Shown in pieces: positions 18,494 to 27,433 of a DNA stretch of 64,000 nt. Location: contig NZ_JACJPL010000031.1 of NCBI RefSeq assembly GCF_014696065.1, positions 1 to 64,000 on the forward strand, in the 5' to 3' direction. Origin of the DNA: Leptolyngbya sp. FACHB-261. GTDB lineage: Bacteria > Cyanobacteriota > Cyanobacteriia > FACHB-261. The notes beneath the pieces are model-generated. The model was not told where the DNA came from. It worked only from the letters and a program-made list of their open reading frames with translations, and made no database searches. A program made the translations under genes and the position numbers. How positions within the stretch are numbered: the first letter of the stretch is position 1; the number at the start of each line of letters is the position of its first letter.

Positions 18494-18931
18494 AACCTTC
18501 TAAGCGCAACTGCATTGATATACGATCACTAACATTTGGAACTCCTCGTGCACCAGCGTCATCTACCTGGCAGGGATGTTCTGCTCCCCTCAATCATTGC
18601 TGAGCGTTACGAGCTAAATGCTGACGAGCTAAACACTGATGCATTGATGCCTCTTTGTGCTCTCAATCTTCGCTAGCCGCTCAGATGGATGATGACCCAG
18701 GGCATTCAGGATACAGGGAAATTGGAAGACAGCACGCACATTCATTTCAGGTATTCAAGAGGCTAGGTATTCGAGAGCTTATTGAGCTGAGGGTTAGGTA
18801 TTCGAGGGGAAAGAGTAGGTACTGGAGAAGGAACGTTGGCCGTTGCCCAGTGCCCTGACAGGCTGTCTAGGTAGGCTGCCTAAACAATGCTGTTTAGATA
18901 TATGTACCTAGGTATAGTGCTGCACTCCTCC
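18494..18931. other. Upstream region of susA with short degenerate repeats
   Basis: No gene is supported here. Two families of short direct repeats are visible: ACGAGCTAAA at 18609 and 18623 followed by related sequence, and a TAGGTATTCGAG-like unit at about 18749, 18764, 18795 and 18816, the last being TAGGTACTGGAG. They could be regulatory or slippage-derived. No clear terminator or promoter stands out. Confidence 0.5.
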
Positions 18932-19141
18932 TCACACAGGCTGACATTTACCTGCCCGGATCAAGCCAACCCGTCGAGCAATTGCTTCTGCCTGAGAATT
19001 GAAGGGACCCCAACGCTCTAACGCCTCAGCGCCGTCAGCGACTGGCTCACTAGCTGGGTCCAAGGCCACGATCTGGCAAGGTCCTTCTGCTCTTTTGAGG
19101 ATGTACCACTGACGGGTATCAGTATCAGAGGACTGAGACAT
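18932..19141 (-). CDS. Small conserved cyanobacterial protein (69 aa)
   Basis: The protein starts MSQSSDTDTRQWYILKRAEG and ends RRVGLIRAGKCQPV. The WYIxK..., WGPF.SQ.EAIARRVGLIRAGKCQP pattern is one I recall from many cyanobacterial genomes, sometimes mislabelled as a DDE transposase family protein. It has no transposase features. It is soluble, has no signal peptide, and has a single Cys near the end. The start at 19141 is chosen because the conserved part begins just after it; an in-frame extension upstream is not conserved-looking. Function unknown. Confidence 0.7.
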   Translation of the reverse strand: MSQSSDTDTRQWYILKRAEGPCQIVALDPASEPVADGAEALERWGPFNSQAEAIARRVGLIRAGKCQPV

Positions 19142-19376
19142 CGAAATTCCCACCTTATATGTTTCCAGAATCTTAGACAGACAAATGGGGGGATGGTAAG
19201 CTGTCAACTGCCTCAGCCAGTATTTAAATGGATCCAGAAACCGAGTAGCTGGCTCACTGGGTCCTATCTGACGATCTCCAACTGCAAGAGAGTACATCCC
19301 CCAAACCCGCCTTGCAGATCTGTGCCAGCTCCCACCCAGCCTGCCTGCCCAAACTGCACCAGAGAGGATCTGTACC

Positions 19377-20639
19377 TTGGCTCGACGTTACCTGTTTACC
19401 TCTGAATCTGTGACAGAAGGCCACCCAGACAAAATCTGTGACCAAATCTCGGACACTATCCTGGATACACTTCTAGCCCAGGATCCTACGAGTCGCGTTG
19501 CAGCCGAGGTGGTCGTCAATACTGGTCTGGTCCTAATTACCGGCGAGATCACAACCAAGGCTCAGGTCAATTACACCGACATCGCTCGCCGAAAAATCCG
19601 TGAGATCGGCTACGTCAATGCGGGCAATGGTTTCTCCGCCGATAGCTGTGCGGTGCTAGTTGCTCTAGATGAGCAATCTCCTGACATTGCCCGCGGCGTC
19701 AATGTAGCTCTAGAAAGCCGCGAAGGCGATCCCGCCGAGTTGGAATCGGCTCTAGAGTCGATCGGGGCTGGCGATCAGGGCATCATGTTCGGTTTTGCCT
19801 GCAATGAGACGCCAGAACTCATGCCCCTGCCGATCAGCTTGGCCCACCGCATGGCTCGTCAGCTTAGCGTTGTGCGCAAGTCTGGGCAACTGCCTTACTT
19901 AGGCCCTGACGGCAAAACCCAGGTGACCGTCCACTACGAAGACGGCCGACCTGTAAGCATTGACACCATTTTGATCTCTACCCAACACGCAGCTAGCATC
20001 GATGGCGTCAGCGATGAGGTAACGATTCAAGCTCGGATCCGGGAAGACCTCTGGAGTTTTGTAGTTCAGCCAGTATTTGCAGATGTTGCGATTCAGCCTG
20101 ACGAGCAAACTCGTCTCTTGGTTAATCCCACTGGCAAATTTGTAATTGGTGGTCCTCAGGGCGATTCAGGTCTGACTGGCCGCAAGATTATTGTCGATAC
20201 CTACGGTGGTTATTCTCGGCATGGCGGTGGTGCTTTCTCGGGCAAGGATCCAACTAAAGTTGACCGCAGCGCAGCCTACGCCAGCCGCTATGTTGCCAAA
20301 AATATTGTGGCCGCGGGCCTAGCTGAGAAGTGTGAGGTTCAGCTGAGTTACGCCATCGGTGTAGCCCGCCCAACCAGCATCATGCTTGAGACTTTTGGCA
20401 CTGGCAAAGTCAGTGATGATCTCCTGCTGGAGTTGGTTCAAAAGAACTTTGACCTGCGGCCTGCTGCGATTATCCGTGCCTTCGATTTGCAGCGATTGCC
20501 TGGTCAGCGAGGTGGACGTTTCTACCAAGATGTTGCGGCTTATGGCCACTTTGGTCGAACGGATCTGAATCTACCTTGGGAGCAAACCGACAAAGCAGCC
20601 TTGCTCCAAAGCACAGCCCGTGCAGCAGCCACAGTTTAA
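19377..20639 (+). CDS. metK: S-adenosylmethionine synthase
   Basis: This 420-residue enzyme makes S-adenosylmethionine from ATP and methionine. Motifs are [12 protein letters not shown] near the N-terminus, [10 protein letters not shown] in the middle and [19 protein letters not shown] in the C-terminal half. The start is TTG at 19377: the next residues ([18 protein letters not shown]) are the conserved family start, AGAGAGGA lies upstream, and no in-frame ATG is nearer. A strong terminator follows at 20651. Normal length. Confidence 0.96.
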   Translation: MARRYLFTSESVTEGHPDKICDQISDTILDTLLAQDPTSRVAAEVVVNTGLVLITGEITTKAQVNYTDIARRKIREIGYVNAGNGFSADSCAVLVALDEQSPDIARGVNVALESREGDPAELESALESIGAGDQGIMFGFACNETPELMPLPISLAHRMARQLSVVRKSGQLPYLGPDGKTQVTVHYEDGRPVSIDTILISTQHAASIDGVSDEVTIQARIREDLWSFVVQPVFADVAIQPDEQTRLLVNPTGKFVIGGPQGDSGLTGRKIIVDTYGGYSRHGGGAFSGKDPTKVDRSAAYASRYVAKNIVAAGLAEKCEVQLSYAIGVARPTSIMLETFGTGKVSDDLLLELVQKNFDLRPAAIIRAFDLQRLPGQRGGRFYQDVAAYGHFGRTDLNLPWEQTDKAALLQSTARAAATV

Positions 20640-20650
20640 TCTTGCTCATA

Positions 20651-20701
20651 GCCATTACCAACCCTTCTCAGCAGGTTGGTAATGGCTTGGTCAACACTTT
20701 T
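20651..20701 (+). terminator. Intrinsic terminator of metK
   Basis: A 13-bp perfect stem (GCCATTACCAACC at 20651-20663 with its complement at 20674-20686) encloses a 10-base loop. A short T-run follows at 20697-20701. It starts 11 bases after the metK stop. Confidence 0.8.
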
Positions 20702-21262
20702 TAAGAAAAAAACAGCTTTAACTGATTCTTAACCAGCCTCAGAATGTTGCCCCATCTCCAAGCTTTTGGTCAGGGCTTTTGGCGCGAGTGAGCAACATTT
20801 TGGCTCTAGAGAAGCCTCAGCATGGAATCAGAGGCCGATCTTTAGAGCCTTAATTGATATATTTTCATTGCAATTCCTGACTCCTTTGATTGATCCCCGT
20901 AATGAATGCTAGCCCTGACAATAGTGCGAACTAACAACTGGGGATCGCTGGATGCACGCAGCTATACCTATCCACAGGTCACAACCTCGCTTTTTTGCGC
21001 AGCTGATGCCTCCAATGCCTAGAACCCTTTTGTATTAATCAATACAAGCTTTATGCAGGGGTTTAGCTTATCCCTCGTGTAAAGATAGGTAAGCTGAAGA
21101 AACATATAAAAATTGGGAAGCTCTTCTGTTTTTAACTCGCTCCTTCATCAATAGTTGACCCCATTGGTCGACCCCGTTGAAAAGGCCATGACTCCAACCG
21201 GGTAGCGAGAATCTTAAAAAATCATTAAGGTGGTTAAATAGTGTGGTGACTGGTGAATGGGT
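20702..21262. other. Non-coding region between metK and the DUF1815 gene
   Basis: No gene is seen. A perfect inverted repeat TTGTATT-AATC-AATACAA lies at 21030-21047 about 215 bases before the next gene and could be an operator. A run of A/T-rich sequence near 21095-21115 may hold the promoter. No tRNA or known RNA motif was recognised. Confidence 0.5.
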
Positions 21263-21607
21263 ATGTTCCTAAGACTTGCTGAGCAACACAAACAATTCGT
21301 GCAGGACTTGATCATGGACCTGCAAGCCCTGGCGACCGTTCTGGAGCGCCGTGGTTACCTTGCCTCTTGCTATACCTGTGGCAGCCAAATGAACAGTGCT
21401 TCCTTCATGGCTAGCCTGGGCGACGACCACCTGATCCGCTTCTTGGTTTCTGACTACGGCATCACCTGGACGGAGATGCGCGATGATCGTGAGCTGATGA
21501 AATTAGAGGGCGCTGAAGCAATCAGCCAACTGCAAGAACTCGCGAATCTAGTGAAGTACAAGACTCCAGTCACCGAAGCCAGACCAACAGTCGCCTCGAT
21601 CTCCTAA
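21263..21607 (+). CDS. DUF1815 protein
   Basis: This 114-residue protein starts MFLRLAEQHKQFVQDLIMDL and contains LASCYTCGSQMNSASFM and ITWTEMRDDRELMKLEGAE. The pattern fits DUF1815, a family I know only from cyanobacteria and with no assigned role. It is soluble, with a conserved Cys pair (CYTC). The start at 21263 is preferred because relatives begin MFxRLAEQ; an ATG two codons upstream (21257) is possible. It stands alone, with tRNA-Leu on the other strand downstream. Confidence 0.85.
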   Translation: MFLRLAEQHKQFVQDLIMDLQALATVLERRGYLASCYTCGSQMNSASFMASLGDDHLIRFLVSDYGITWTEMRDDRELMKLEGAEAISQLQELANLVKYKTPVTEARPTVASIS

Positions 21608-21712
21608 CCCCCTTCTGGGTCACCTAAAACGAAGACAGCACCTGGTGAAACAGGGCTGCCTTCTGGTGCTGTCGCTGTAGGTGCCATTGCCCTACCTAGA
21701 TAGCGCAGTCAA

Positions 21713-21794
21713 TGCGGACGGAGAGACTCGAACTCTCACAAGTTACCTCACTAGAACCTAAATCTAGCGCGTCTACCAATTCCGCCACGTCCGC
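21713..21794 (-). tRNA. tRNA-Leu (anticodon UAG)
   Basis: Read on the minus strand, a 7-bp acceptor stem GCGGACG/CGTCCGC, a D arm with GGAATTGGTAGA, the anticodon arm CTAGA-TTTAGGT-TCTAG, a variable arm and the T arm GAGAGTTCGAGTCTCTC are all present. The loop places TAG at positions 34-36. Length is 82 bases without encoded CCA. Confidence 0.96.
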
Positions 21795-21885
21795 AGGATT
21801 TAGCGTTAGCTCCCTTCCAATTAAGGTTGGGAAAACCATCATACCAAACTGTGCTCACCCAAATCTGGAAATCTAGAGAAATCTA

Positions 21886-21937
21886 GCAAAAACTACGAGG
21901 CCTAAACTGATATCAGTTTAGGCCTCGTAGTTTTTGC
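21886..21937 (-). terminator. 52-base perfect palindrome, probable bidirectional terminator
   Basis: The sequence from GCAAAAACTACGAGG to its mirror CCTCGTAGTTTTTGC is perfectly self-complementary over 26 bases per arm, with GATATC at the centre and no spacer. The 3' arm on either strand ends in TTTTT, so the hairpin plus internal U-run looks like an intrinsic terminator for the M61 peptidase gene, which ends 43 bases before it. It would also protect the tRNA-Leu gene from read-through. Confidence 0.75.
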
Positions 21938-21980
21938 CTGGTGGCCCAAGTCTCAATCTCTAGCTCTTAGCCCCTAGCTC

Positions 21981-23777
21981 CTAACTGTCAGTCCCGGGCT
22001 GAGGGCTATCGCCTAACCAAGCTTGGTAGTTGCGCTTCTGTGCCTCGGAGAGGTTGGTGAGCCCTACAACCTGGTAACCATCGGGACAGGGCTTACCCAG
22101 GGTGACGCGTCGGGTAAACAGCTCGTCCTGATGGAAAACAGTTAGAGTGACACTCTGACCAGGCTGATAATCCTGCAAGCGATCCGCTAGCCGATCCCCT
22201 TTAACCCGCAGGCCATCGATAGCAAGCAGTTCGTCACCAGGGTCGATCCCTGCTCGTTGAGCAGGAGAGCCGAATTCTACAAAATTGATCAGCTGTGAGC
22301 CATTCTCAGCCTTCACTCGCAACCCGAGGTAAGGTGGCCGTTCGCGCTCTTCATAAGTTTCCTTCAGCTTGAGGCCAAAAGGTTCGAGGTACTGGTTGTA
22401 GTCCAGCTCATCTGTGCCTTCGACATAGCGGTTGAAGAAAGTGCTGAGATCAAGGCCAGCAGCAGCTTCTAGGCTTTCTTGAAGTTGCTCAGCCGTAAAG
22501 CCAATTTCACGTTTGCCAAACTGTTGCCAGAGCAAACGTAGGACATCATCGAGTGAGCGCTGACTGTTAGAAGCGTTGCGAATCAACAAGTCCAGCAGTA
22601 GCGATACAACTTCGCCCTTGAGATAGTAGGAAACCTGGGCATTAGCACTGTTGGCATCGGGCCGGTAGTACTTAATCCAAGCATCGAAGCTTGCCTCTGT
22701 TAGCGATTGCACATGGCGACCAGGTGTCGCCTGCACACGAGTGATTGATGCTCCCAGAAGTTTGAGATAGTGGCTGGCGTTGTAGATCCCAGCCCGTAGC
22801 GGAATCAACTGGTCGTAGTAACTGGTTGTGCCTTCACTGAACCAGAGGCAGGGGGTGTAGTTTTCCTGGTCATAGTCAAACACCTCTAGGGCTTTGGGTC
22901 GGATCCGTTTGACATTCCACAGATGAAAGAACTCGTGGGCAACCAAATTTAGGAAGCGGTAATAGCGGTCTCGATCCCGGAAGCCGAAGCGGGGGTAGTT
23001 GAGGGAGCAGCAATCTTTGTGCTCCAAACCGCCATTTCCCTGGCTAGCCAGGTGCAACAGAAATAAGTAACGGTCGTAGGGCAAGCCCCCAAAGAGATCA
23101 GCCTCAACCTCAATAATTTTTTGAATGTCTGGGATGACCTGGGAGGGATTCAGATTGCCCTGACCCCACACGGCTAGTTCATGTGCTTTGCCACGAACGC
23201 TAAAGGGATAGACAGCATGGGTGCCAATTTCGAACGGACTGTCAACTAGGGTGTCAAAGTCAACCGCCTCATAGGTAGTTTCTGTGTTTGCCACTCGGGG
23301 CAAGGGTGTAGTGACTTGCCATCCCGGTGGGGGAGTAATGCTGACTCGAATCGGCAGGTCTTGATAATCGGGAATGTAGAAAAAGAGAGCAGCACCGTTG
23401 AAATAGCCGTGGCTGCTGTCAAGGTGATTAGTTCGTACCGAGAGCTCGTTGGCGTAAACCCGATAGCGAACCTGGATTTCTGTTTGTCCCTGGGTTTCGA
23501 TGCGCCAATGGCTCTTGCTGCATTTGCGAGCGGGTAGAGGCAGCCCTTCAGAGGTCGTCACGCGCAATTCCTGAAGGTTACGGGCATACTCCCTGACTAA
23601 ATAGGAGCCCGGTGTCCACACCGGAAACTTCAGGTCTAACTGTGCGCCTGTCCAGCCATCGACTACCAGTACCACTTCAAACAAGTGGTTTTGCGGCTCG
23701 GGCATTGCAACCTGATAGGAGAGCCTGACACTAGTGGCAGGTTCCGAGAACGAGAGAGGCCGGAGGACATTGGTCAT
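21981..23777 (-). CDS. M61-family aminopeptidase with PDZ domain
   Basis: This protein of about 598 residues belongs to the glycyl-aminopeptidase (M61) family of zinc peptidases. Visible parts are a beta-sandwich N-terminal region, GGLEH near 277, the zinc motif HEFFH at 281-285, a downstream SEGTTSYYD with the probable third zinc-ligand Glu, and a C-terminal PDZ domain (GSPAQRAGIDPGDELLAIDG). No signal peptide, so it is probably cytosolic. The start is uncertain: ATG at 23777 (MTNVLRPLSF) is taken because conserved sequence begins there; ATGs at 23789 and 23861 are in frame. Likely role is N-terminal processing of peptides. The gene is followed by a palindromic terminator. Confidence 0.88.
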   Translation of the reverse strand: MTNVLRPLSFSEPATSVRLSYQVAMPEPQNHLFEVVLVVDGWTGAQLDLKFPVWTPGSYLVREYARNLQELRVTTSEGLPLPARKCSKSHWRIETQGQTEIQVRYRVYANELSVRTNHLDSSHGYFNGAALFFYIPDYQDLPIRVSITPPPGWQVTTPLPRVANTETTYEAVDFDTLVDSPFEIGTHAVYPFSVRGKAHELAVWGQGNLNPSQVIPDIQKIIEVEADLFGGLPYDRYLFLLHLASQGNGGLEHKDCCSLNYPRFGFRDRDRYYRFLNLVAHEFFHLWNVKRIRPKALEVFDYDQENYTPCLWFSEGTTSYYDQLIPLRAGIYNASHYLKLLGASITRVQATPGRHVQSLTEASFDAWIKYYRPDANSANAQVSYYLKGEVVSLLLDLLIRNASNSQRSLDDVLRLLWQQFGKREIGFTAEQLQESLEAAAGLDLSTFFNRYVEGTDELDYNQYLEPFGLKLKETYEERERPPYLGLRVKAENGSQLINFVEFGSPAQRAGIDPGDELLAIDGLRVKGDRLADRLQDYQPGQSVTLTVFHQDELFTRRVTLGKPCPDGYQVVGLTNLSEAQKRNYQAWLGDSPQPGTDS

Positions 23778-23874
23778 AGGAGGATGCATTCGATCTTTGT
23801 CTTCACTGAGTTTATGGGGTGTTTCCCACCGACACAGTGATGTCTGTATGGAAGAAAACACTAAACTTGAGCTG

Positions 23875-24933
23875 TTACGGTCGGCGCGGTCCTGATGCTA
23901 GAACTAGGCGCAAAGCCAGAACTTGAGTGCGCTGAGGCAAGGGGCGACTGAAGTTGTCATCGCTAATCAGAACTAGGCTACGACTGCCATCGGCTTGGCT
24001 AGGGCCAAAACTCATACCCTCTAGGTTATCGAGAATAAAATTCTCTGCGCCTGCCAGAGTATTGAGATTGAGCAATAGCGTTTTCTGAACTGAACCAACT
24101 GCTTGACCGCTAAGGCTGGTCCGAGCAGTGACATCCTCAGCGTTGCCTAGACTGACCTCGAACAGCTTGGCGCCAAAGCCTACACCAGAAACAGAGCGCT
24201 CTAAGGCGAGAAAGTGCCCGTCGTTATCCAGGGCCAACAGATCGACCAAGCCGTTCTCGTTGAAGAAGGGATTGCTGGGGCTGGGTACCGGCTCAGTTTG
24301 ATAGACAAATTGCCGGGTTGCTTGCCCTGTGCGCAGGTCAAACTCGACAATACGACAGCGGCTACCCTGCTGGAGATCTGAGCTTGGCCCGTCTTGTTGT
24401 AGGGCCTGTTCAGTCGCTACATAAAGCCGTTGCCCATCTGGTGTCAGAGTCAGGCTCTCAAAGGCGCGGTTGTTGCGCAAACCTCGACTCTGGCCAGGCG
24501 TGAAGGCATCCGGTAAACGCAAGCTGCGCAGTAATTTGCCAGTCCGACGGTCAAAAGCATTGAGATAGGGCGCAGTCTCTGAGGAGATCCAAACGGTATC
24601 GGGGCCGGAAAGCGCAATCCCTTCGCCATCCAAGTCCACGCTCAGTGGCACAACCGCCTCAACTCTGGCAGCACTAAAGCCCGCAGAGCTGTAATCAAGG
24701 CTCAATTGGTACAAGCGCGAGCGGTGTGGGTCATCGGACACGCCGTAGAAACGTTGGGTGCTTGGTGCATAGGCGAGACCTGATATTCCGCCAAAGGCAG
24801 TACCCTGAACCTGCTGAGTTGTAGGAAATTCGTAACGTCCCATAAACTCTAGCCGTTCCACAATTGGTGCAGCTTTCAACGGACAAGGGAACCCCAGCAG
24901 CCAAACCAGCGTACAAATAACAGTGTTAATCAA
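23875..24933 (-). CDS. Phytase-like esterase, exported (first paralogue)
   Basis: A secreted protein of about 352 residues, belonging to the esterase-like-activity-of-phytase family (Pfam Phytase-like beta-propeller). Recognisable segments are GGISGLAYAPSTQRFYGVSD, DGEGIALSGPDTVWISSE, NRAFESLTLTPDGQRLYVAT and NLEGMSFGP near the end. A hydrophobic stretch (ICTLVWLLGFPCPLKAA) acts as a signal peptide. The frame extends upstream into tRNA-Ala, which cannot be coding, so the best start keeping the signal peptide is TTG at 24933, directly touching the tRNA 3' end. Substrate unknown; a related gene lies at 52841. Confidence 0.78.
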   Translation of the reverse strand: MINTVICTLVWLLGFPCPLKAAPIVERLEFMGRYEFPTTQQVQGTAFGGISGLAYAPSTQRFYGVSDDPHRSRLYQLSLDYSSAGFSAARVEAVVPLSVDLDGEGIALSGPDTVWISSETAPYLNAFDRRTGKLLRSLRLPDAFTPGQSRGLRNNRAFESLTLTPDGQRLYVATEQALQQDGPSSDLQQGSRCRIVEFDLRTGQATRQFVYQTEPVPSPSNPFFNENGLVDLLALDNDGHFLALERSVSGVGFGAKLFEVSLGNAEDVTARTSLSGQAVGSVQKTLLLNLNTLAGAENFILDNLEGMSFGPSQADGSRSLVLISDDNFSRPLPQRTQVLALRLVLASGPRRP

Positions 24934-25006
24934 TGGAGATAAGCGGATTCGAACCGCTGACCCCTTCAATGCCATTGAAGTGCTCTACCAACTGAGCTAT
25001 ATCCCC
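24934..25006 (-). tRNA. tRNA-Ala (anticodon GGC)
   Basis: On the minus strand GGGGATA pairs with TATCTCC (one G-U pair), followed by D arm GCTCAGTTGGTAGAGC, anticodon arm CTTCA-ATGGCAT-TGAAG and T arm with GGTTCGAATCC. The anticodon reads GGC, giving alanine. The gene is 73 bases, with no encoded CCA. Its 3' end touches the likely start codon of the phytase-like gene. Confidence 0.96.
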
Positions 25007-25179
25007 GAGTTCAGCGCTTTTTTGGGCGCAAATTCTATGCTGCCTTAGACCCGGATCATTGTCAATAGTTTGGGCAATTGAGCTTAGGAATAGACGTCGG
25101 CTTAAGCTCACACCCATTCCCAGAGCACACCATCAGAGTAAGGGCGTTACACTCACAACATAAGCAGCCTGCCTGTCCT

Positions 25180-26730
25180 ATGCGTCCGCCCCGCCTTTTG
25201 CTGTTCATCGCCGGTCTCAGCTTGATTTTGGGGCTGATGCTGTGGTTGGTGAATTCTATTTGGCGGCTTTACATCCAGGTTTCATTCACAGCACCCCCCT
25301 TAGCCTTCATTTTGTTGGTGCTGTTGATCATGTTGCTGGCACTGGTGATTGCGGCCTTTGTCTACTATGGGTTTCTATTTCAACGTCCTACTAAAGGTCG
25401 GCGTCCAGAGCCCCAGGTTTCGTTAATTAAGGCAGAAGCCGCGGAAGAGACGCTGCGGGCTGTGCGCCAGCAAGTTGCACAGATCCAGGATGAGGTGTCG
25501 CGACGGGCACTCCTGGAACGCTCTGAAGACATCGAGGAGAGTTTCAACCGCAAGGAAATTCAGGTTCTGGTTTTTGGCACAGGCTCGGCAGGTAAAACCT
25601 CTCTGGTCAATGCCCTGATTGGCCGGATGGCGGGTCAAGTGGGTGCCGCGATGGGAACCACCAAAACCGGTCAAACCTACCGCTTCAAACTTAAGGGTTT
25701 AGAACGTCGCATTTTGATCATTGATAGTCCTGGCATCTTAGAGGCCGGAGCAGAGGGGACTGAGCGGGAACAGGAGGCCCGTCACCTGGCGACCGAGGCC
25801 GATCTGCTGCTATTCGTGGTCGACAATGATCTCAAAAAATCGGAATACACACCCCTACGGGCACTAGCTGAGATCGGCAAACGCTCGCTATTGGTACTCA
25901 ATAAGATTGACCGCTACACCGACTCTGACCGCGAACTGATTTTGGAGCGCTTACGAGAGCGAGTCGCTCGCTTTATCAGCCCTGAAGATGTCGTAGCAAT
26001 TTGCGCTAACCCCAACGCCTTTCGCACTGAAACTGGCGAAATCCTTCAACCTGATCCAGAAATTCTACCGCTGCTGCGACGGATGGCAGCAGTGCTGAGA
26101 GCTGAAGGTGAAGACCTGGTCGCCGACAATATTCTGCTACAGTCTCAGCGCTTAGGCGAGGAGGCCCGCCGTCTGATTGACGAGCAACGCCTCAGGCAGG
26201 CGGAGAAGGTAGTGGAGCGCTTTCAGTGGATTGGCGCTGTAGTGATTTGCGCAACACCTTTACCCGGCATTGACCTGTTAGCTACGGCAGCTGTGAATGC
26301 GCAGATGGTGGTCGAAATTGCTCGGGTTTACGGCTGTGAGTTAAATCTGGAGCGAGGACGGGAACTCGCTTTCTCTTTAGCTAAAACCCTGGCTAGTCTT
26401 GGCGTTGTGAAGGGAGCCATTCAGCTAGTTACCGATGCCCTGCAATTGAGCGTAGCTGGCTTTCTAGTTGGCACAGCGATTCAGAGTGTTAGTGCCGCTT
26501 ACCTAACTCGAATTGCTGGTAAGAGCTTTATTGAATATTTCCGTCACGACCAGGATTGGGGAGATGGCGGCATTACTGAAGTAGTGCAACGTCAGTTCCA
26601 GCTCAACCGCCGCGACCAGTTCGTGAAGTCCTTTGTGCAGGAGGCGATCAACCGCGTAATTCGGCCCCTATCTGGACAGTCTGAATCAGAACCGGAGGCT
26701 CCGCCCGAGCCGCCACCTCGCAGACGCTAA
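25180..26730 (+). CDS. Membrane GTPase with DUF697 domain
   Basis: This 516-residue protein opens with two hydrophobic helices (LLLFIAGLSLILGLMLWLV, then AFILLVLLIMLLALVIAAFV), then a GTPase domain with P-loop GTGSAGKTS, switch segment IIDSPGILEAG, and NKID, and a C-terminal DUF697 helical region (LLATAAVNAQMVVEIARVYG). It resembles the YcjX/YcjF and Era-like membrane GTPases of cyanobacteria. The ATG at 25180 is chosen because the membrane helix starts there; upstream in-frame codons are TTG types without conserved sequence. Likely acts at the plasma or thylakoid membrane; role unknown. Confidence 0.87.
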   Translation: MRPPRLLLFIAGLSLILGLMLWLVNSIWRLYIQVSFTAPPLAFILLVLLIMLLALVIAAFVYYGFLFQRPTKGRRPEPQVSLIKAEAAEETLRAVRQQVAQIQDEVSRRALLERSEDIEESFNRKEIQVLVFGTGSAGKTSLVNALIGRMAGQVGAAMGTTKTGQTYRFKLKGLERRILIIDSPGILEAGAEGTEREQEARHLATEADLLLFVVDNDLKKSEYTPLRALAEIGKRSLLVLNKIDRYTDSDRELILERLRERVARFISPEDVVAICANPNAFRTETGEILQPDPEILPLLRRMAAVLRAEGEDLVADNILLQSQRLGEEARRLIDEQRLRQAEKVVERFQWIGAVVICATPLPGIDLLATAAVNAQMVVEIARVYGCELNLERGRELAFSLAKTLASLGVVKGAIQLVTDALQLSVAGFLVGTAIQSVSAAYLTRIAGKSFIEYFRHDQDWGDGGITEVVQRQFQLNRRDQFVKSFVQEAINRVIRPLSGQSESEPEAPPEPPPRRR

Positions 26731-26812
26731 GCTCTTTCCCAAGACAGAAAACCCAGCCGATTAGAGGAAGCCCGACTAGGATTGGGGTGTAAAGTTTCTT
26801 GTCAAAGCTTTT

Positions 26813-27433
26813 ATGCAATACACGCTGGTACTCCAACGACTGGCAACTGTCCTGGCCTTGATGATTCTGACTCTAATGCTTGCGGCTGCGTCAAGCGGTG
26901 TACTGATGGCTTTCAACTACGAACCGGTTGCAGGCGAGGCCTTCAATTCTCTGCAAAGCCTAACGGATCAAGTTCCTTATGGTTGGTTAGTCGAAACTGT
27001 GCACAACCTGGCGGGGAACTGGCTGATCGGCCTGGCTTTAGTGCAGATGGTGGTGATGTTTTTGAGCAGGCAGTTCCGGACCAGCTGGCTCAGCTCCTGG
27101 GTCAGCATCATCCTGCTCATTTTGGTCGCCATTGGTTTAGGTTGGACCGCGATGATTTTGCCCTGGACCCAGGATGGCTACTGGCGCTTCAACATTGAAC
27201 TCAGCACCATTCAATCTATTCCCCTCATCGGTCCAACCTTAAGAGAAACATTGACCGGTGGGGGCGCTATTGGCACAGCTACAGTGGAGCGCATGTATGC
27301 ACTGCACAGCTATGTATTAGCCGTTGTTGCAGTTTTCCTGTCAATCATTCACTTGGTAGGCATTGTTCGACAGAGAAGCGAACAGCAATCAAGCGCTGAT
27401 GAAGTTGGAACTGAAGTTGAAGTAAGCGGGTGA
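26813..27433 (+). CDS. Cytochrome b6-like protein (b6 paralogue)
   Basis: A 206-residue four-helix membrane protein homologous to the N-terminal cytochrome b / b6 core. Heme-ligand positions are His64 (ETVHNLAG), His165 (MYALHSY) and His180 (SIIHLVG). The fourth ligand, 14 residues after the first His, is Gln78, not His. PWTQDGYW matches the b6 PWDQVGYW loop. The Cys of true PetB that binds the extra covalent heme is absent. The true petB is not in this window. The pattern predicts one normal heme (His64-His165) and a lost or altered second site. The stop codon lies inside tRNA-Gly on the other strand. Role unknown; perhaps an electron carrier or quinone-linked membrane protein. Confidence 0.85.
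   Translation: MQYTLVLQRLATVLALMILTLMLAAASSGVLMAFNYEPVAGEAFNSLQSLTDQVPYGWLVETVHNLAGNWLIGLALVQMVVMFLSRQFRTSWLSSWVSIILLILVAIGLGWTAMILPWTQDGYWRFNIELSTIQSIPLIGPTLRETLTGGGAIGTATVERMYALHSYVLAVVAVFLSIIHLVGIVRQRSEQQSSADEVGTEVEVSG

Noticed and set aside
21080-21095. GTA-N8-TAA sequence before the DUF1815 gene as an NtcA site
   Set aside because: The second half-site is wrong and no correctly spaced -10 was seen; expected by chance.
23789-23861. Upstream ATGs for the M61 peptidase gene
   Set aside because: The added residues are not like family members and the AGGAGG seen nearby is on the wrong strand, so the later start was chosen.
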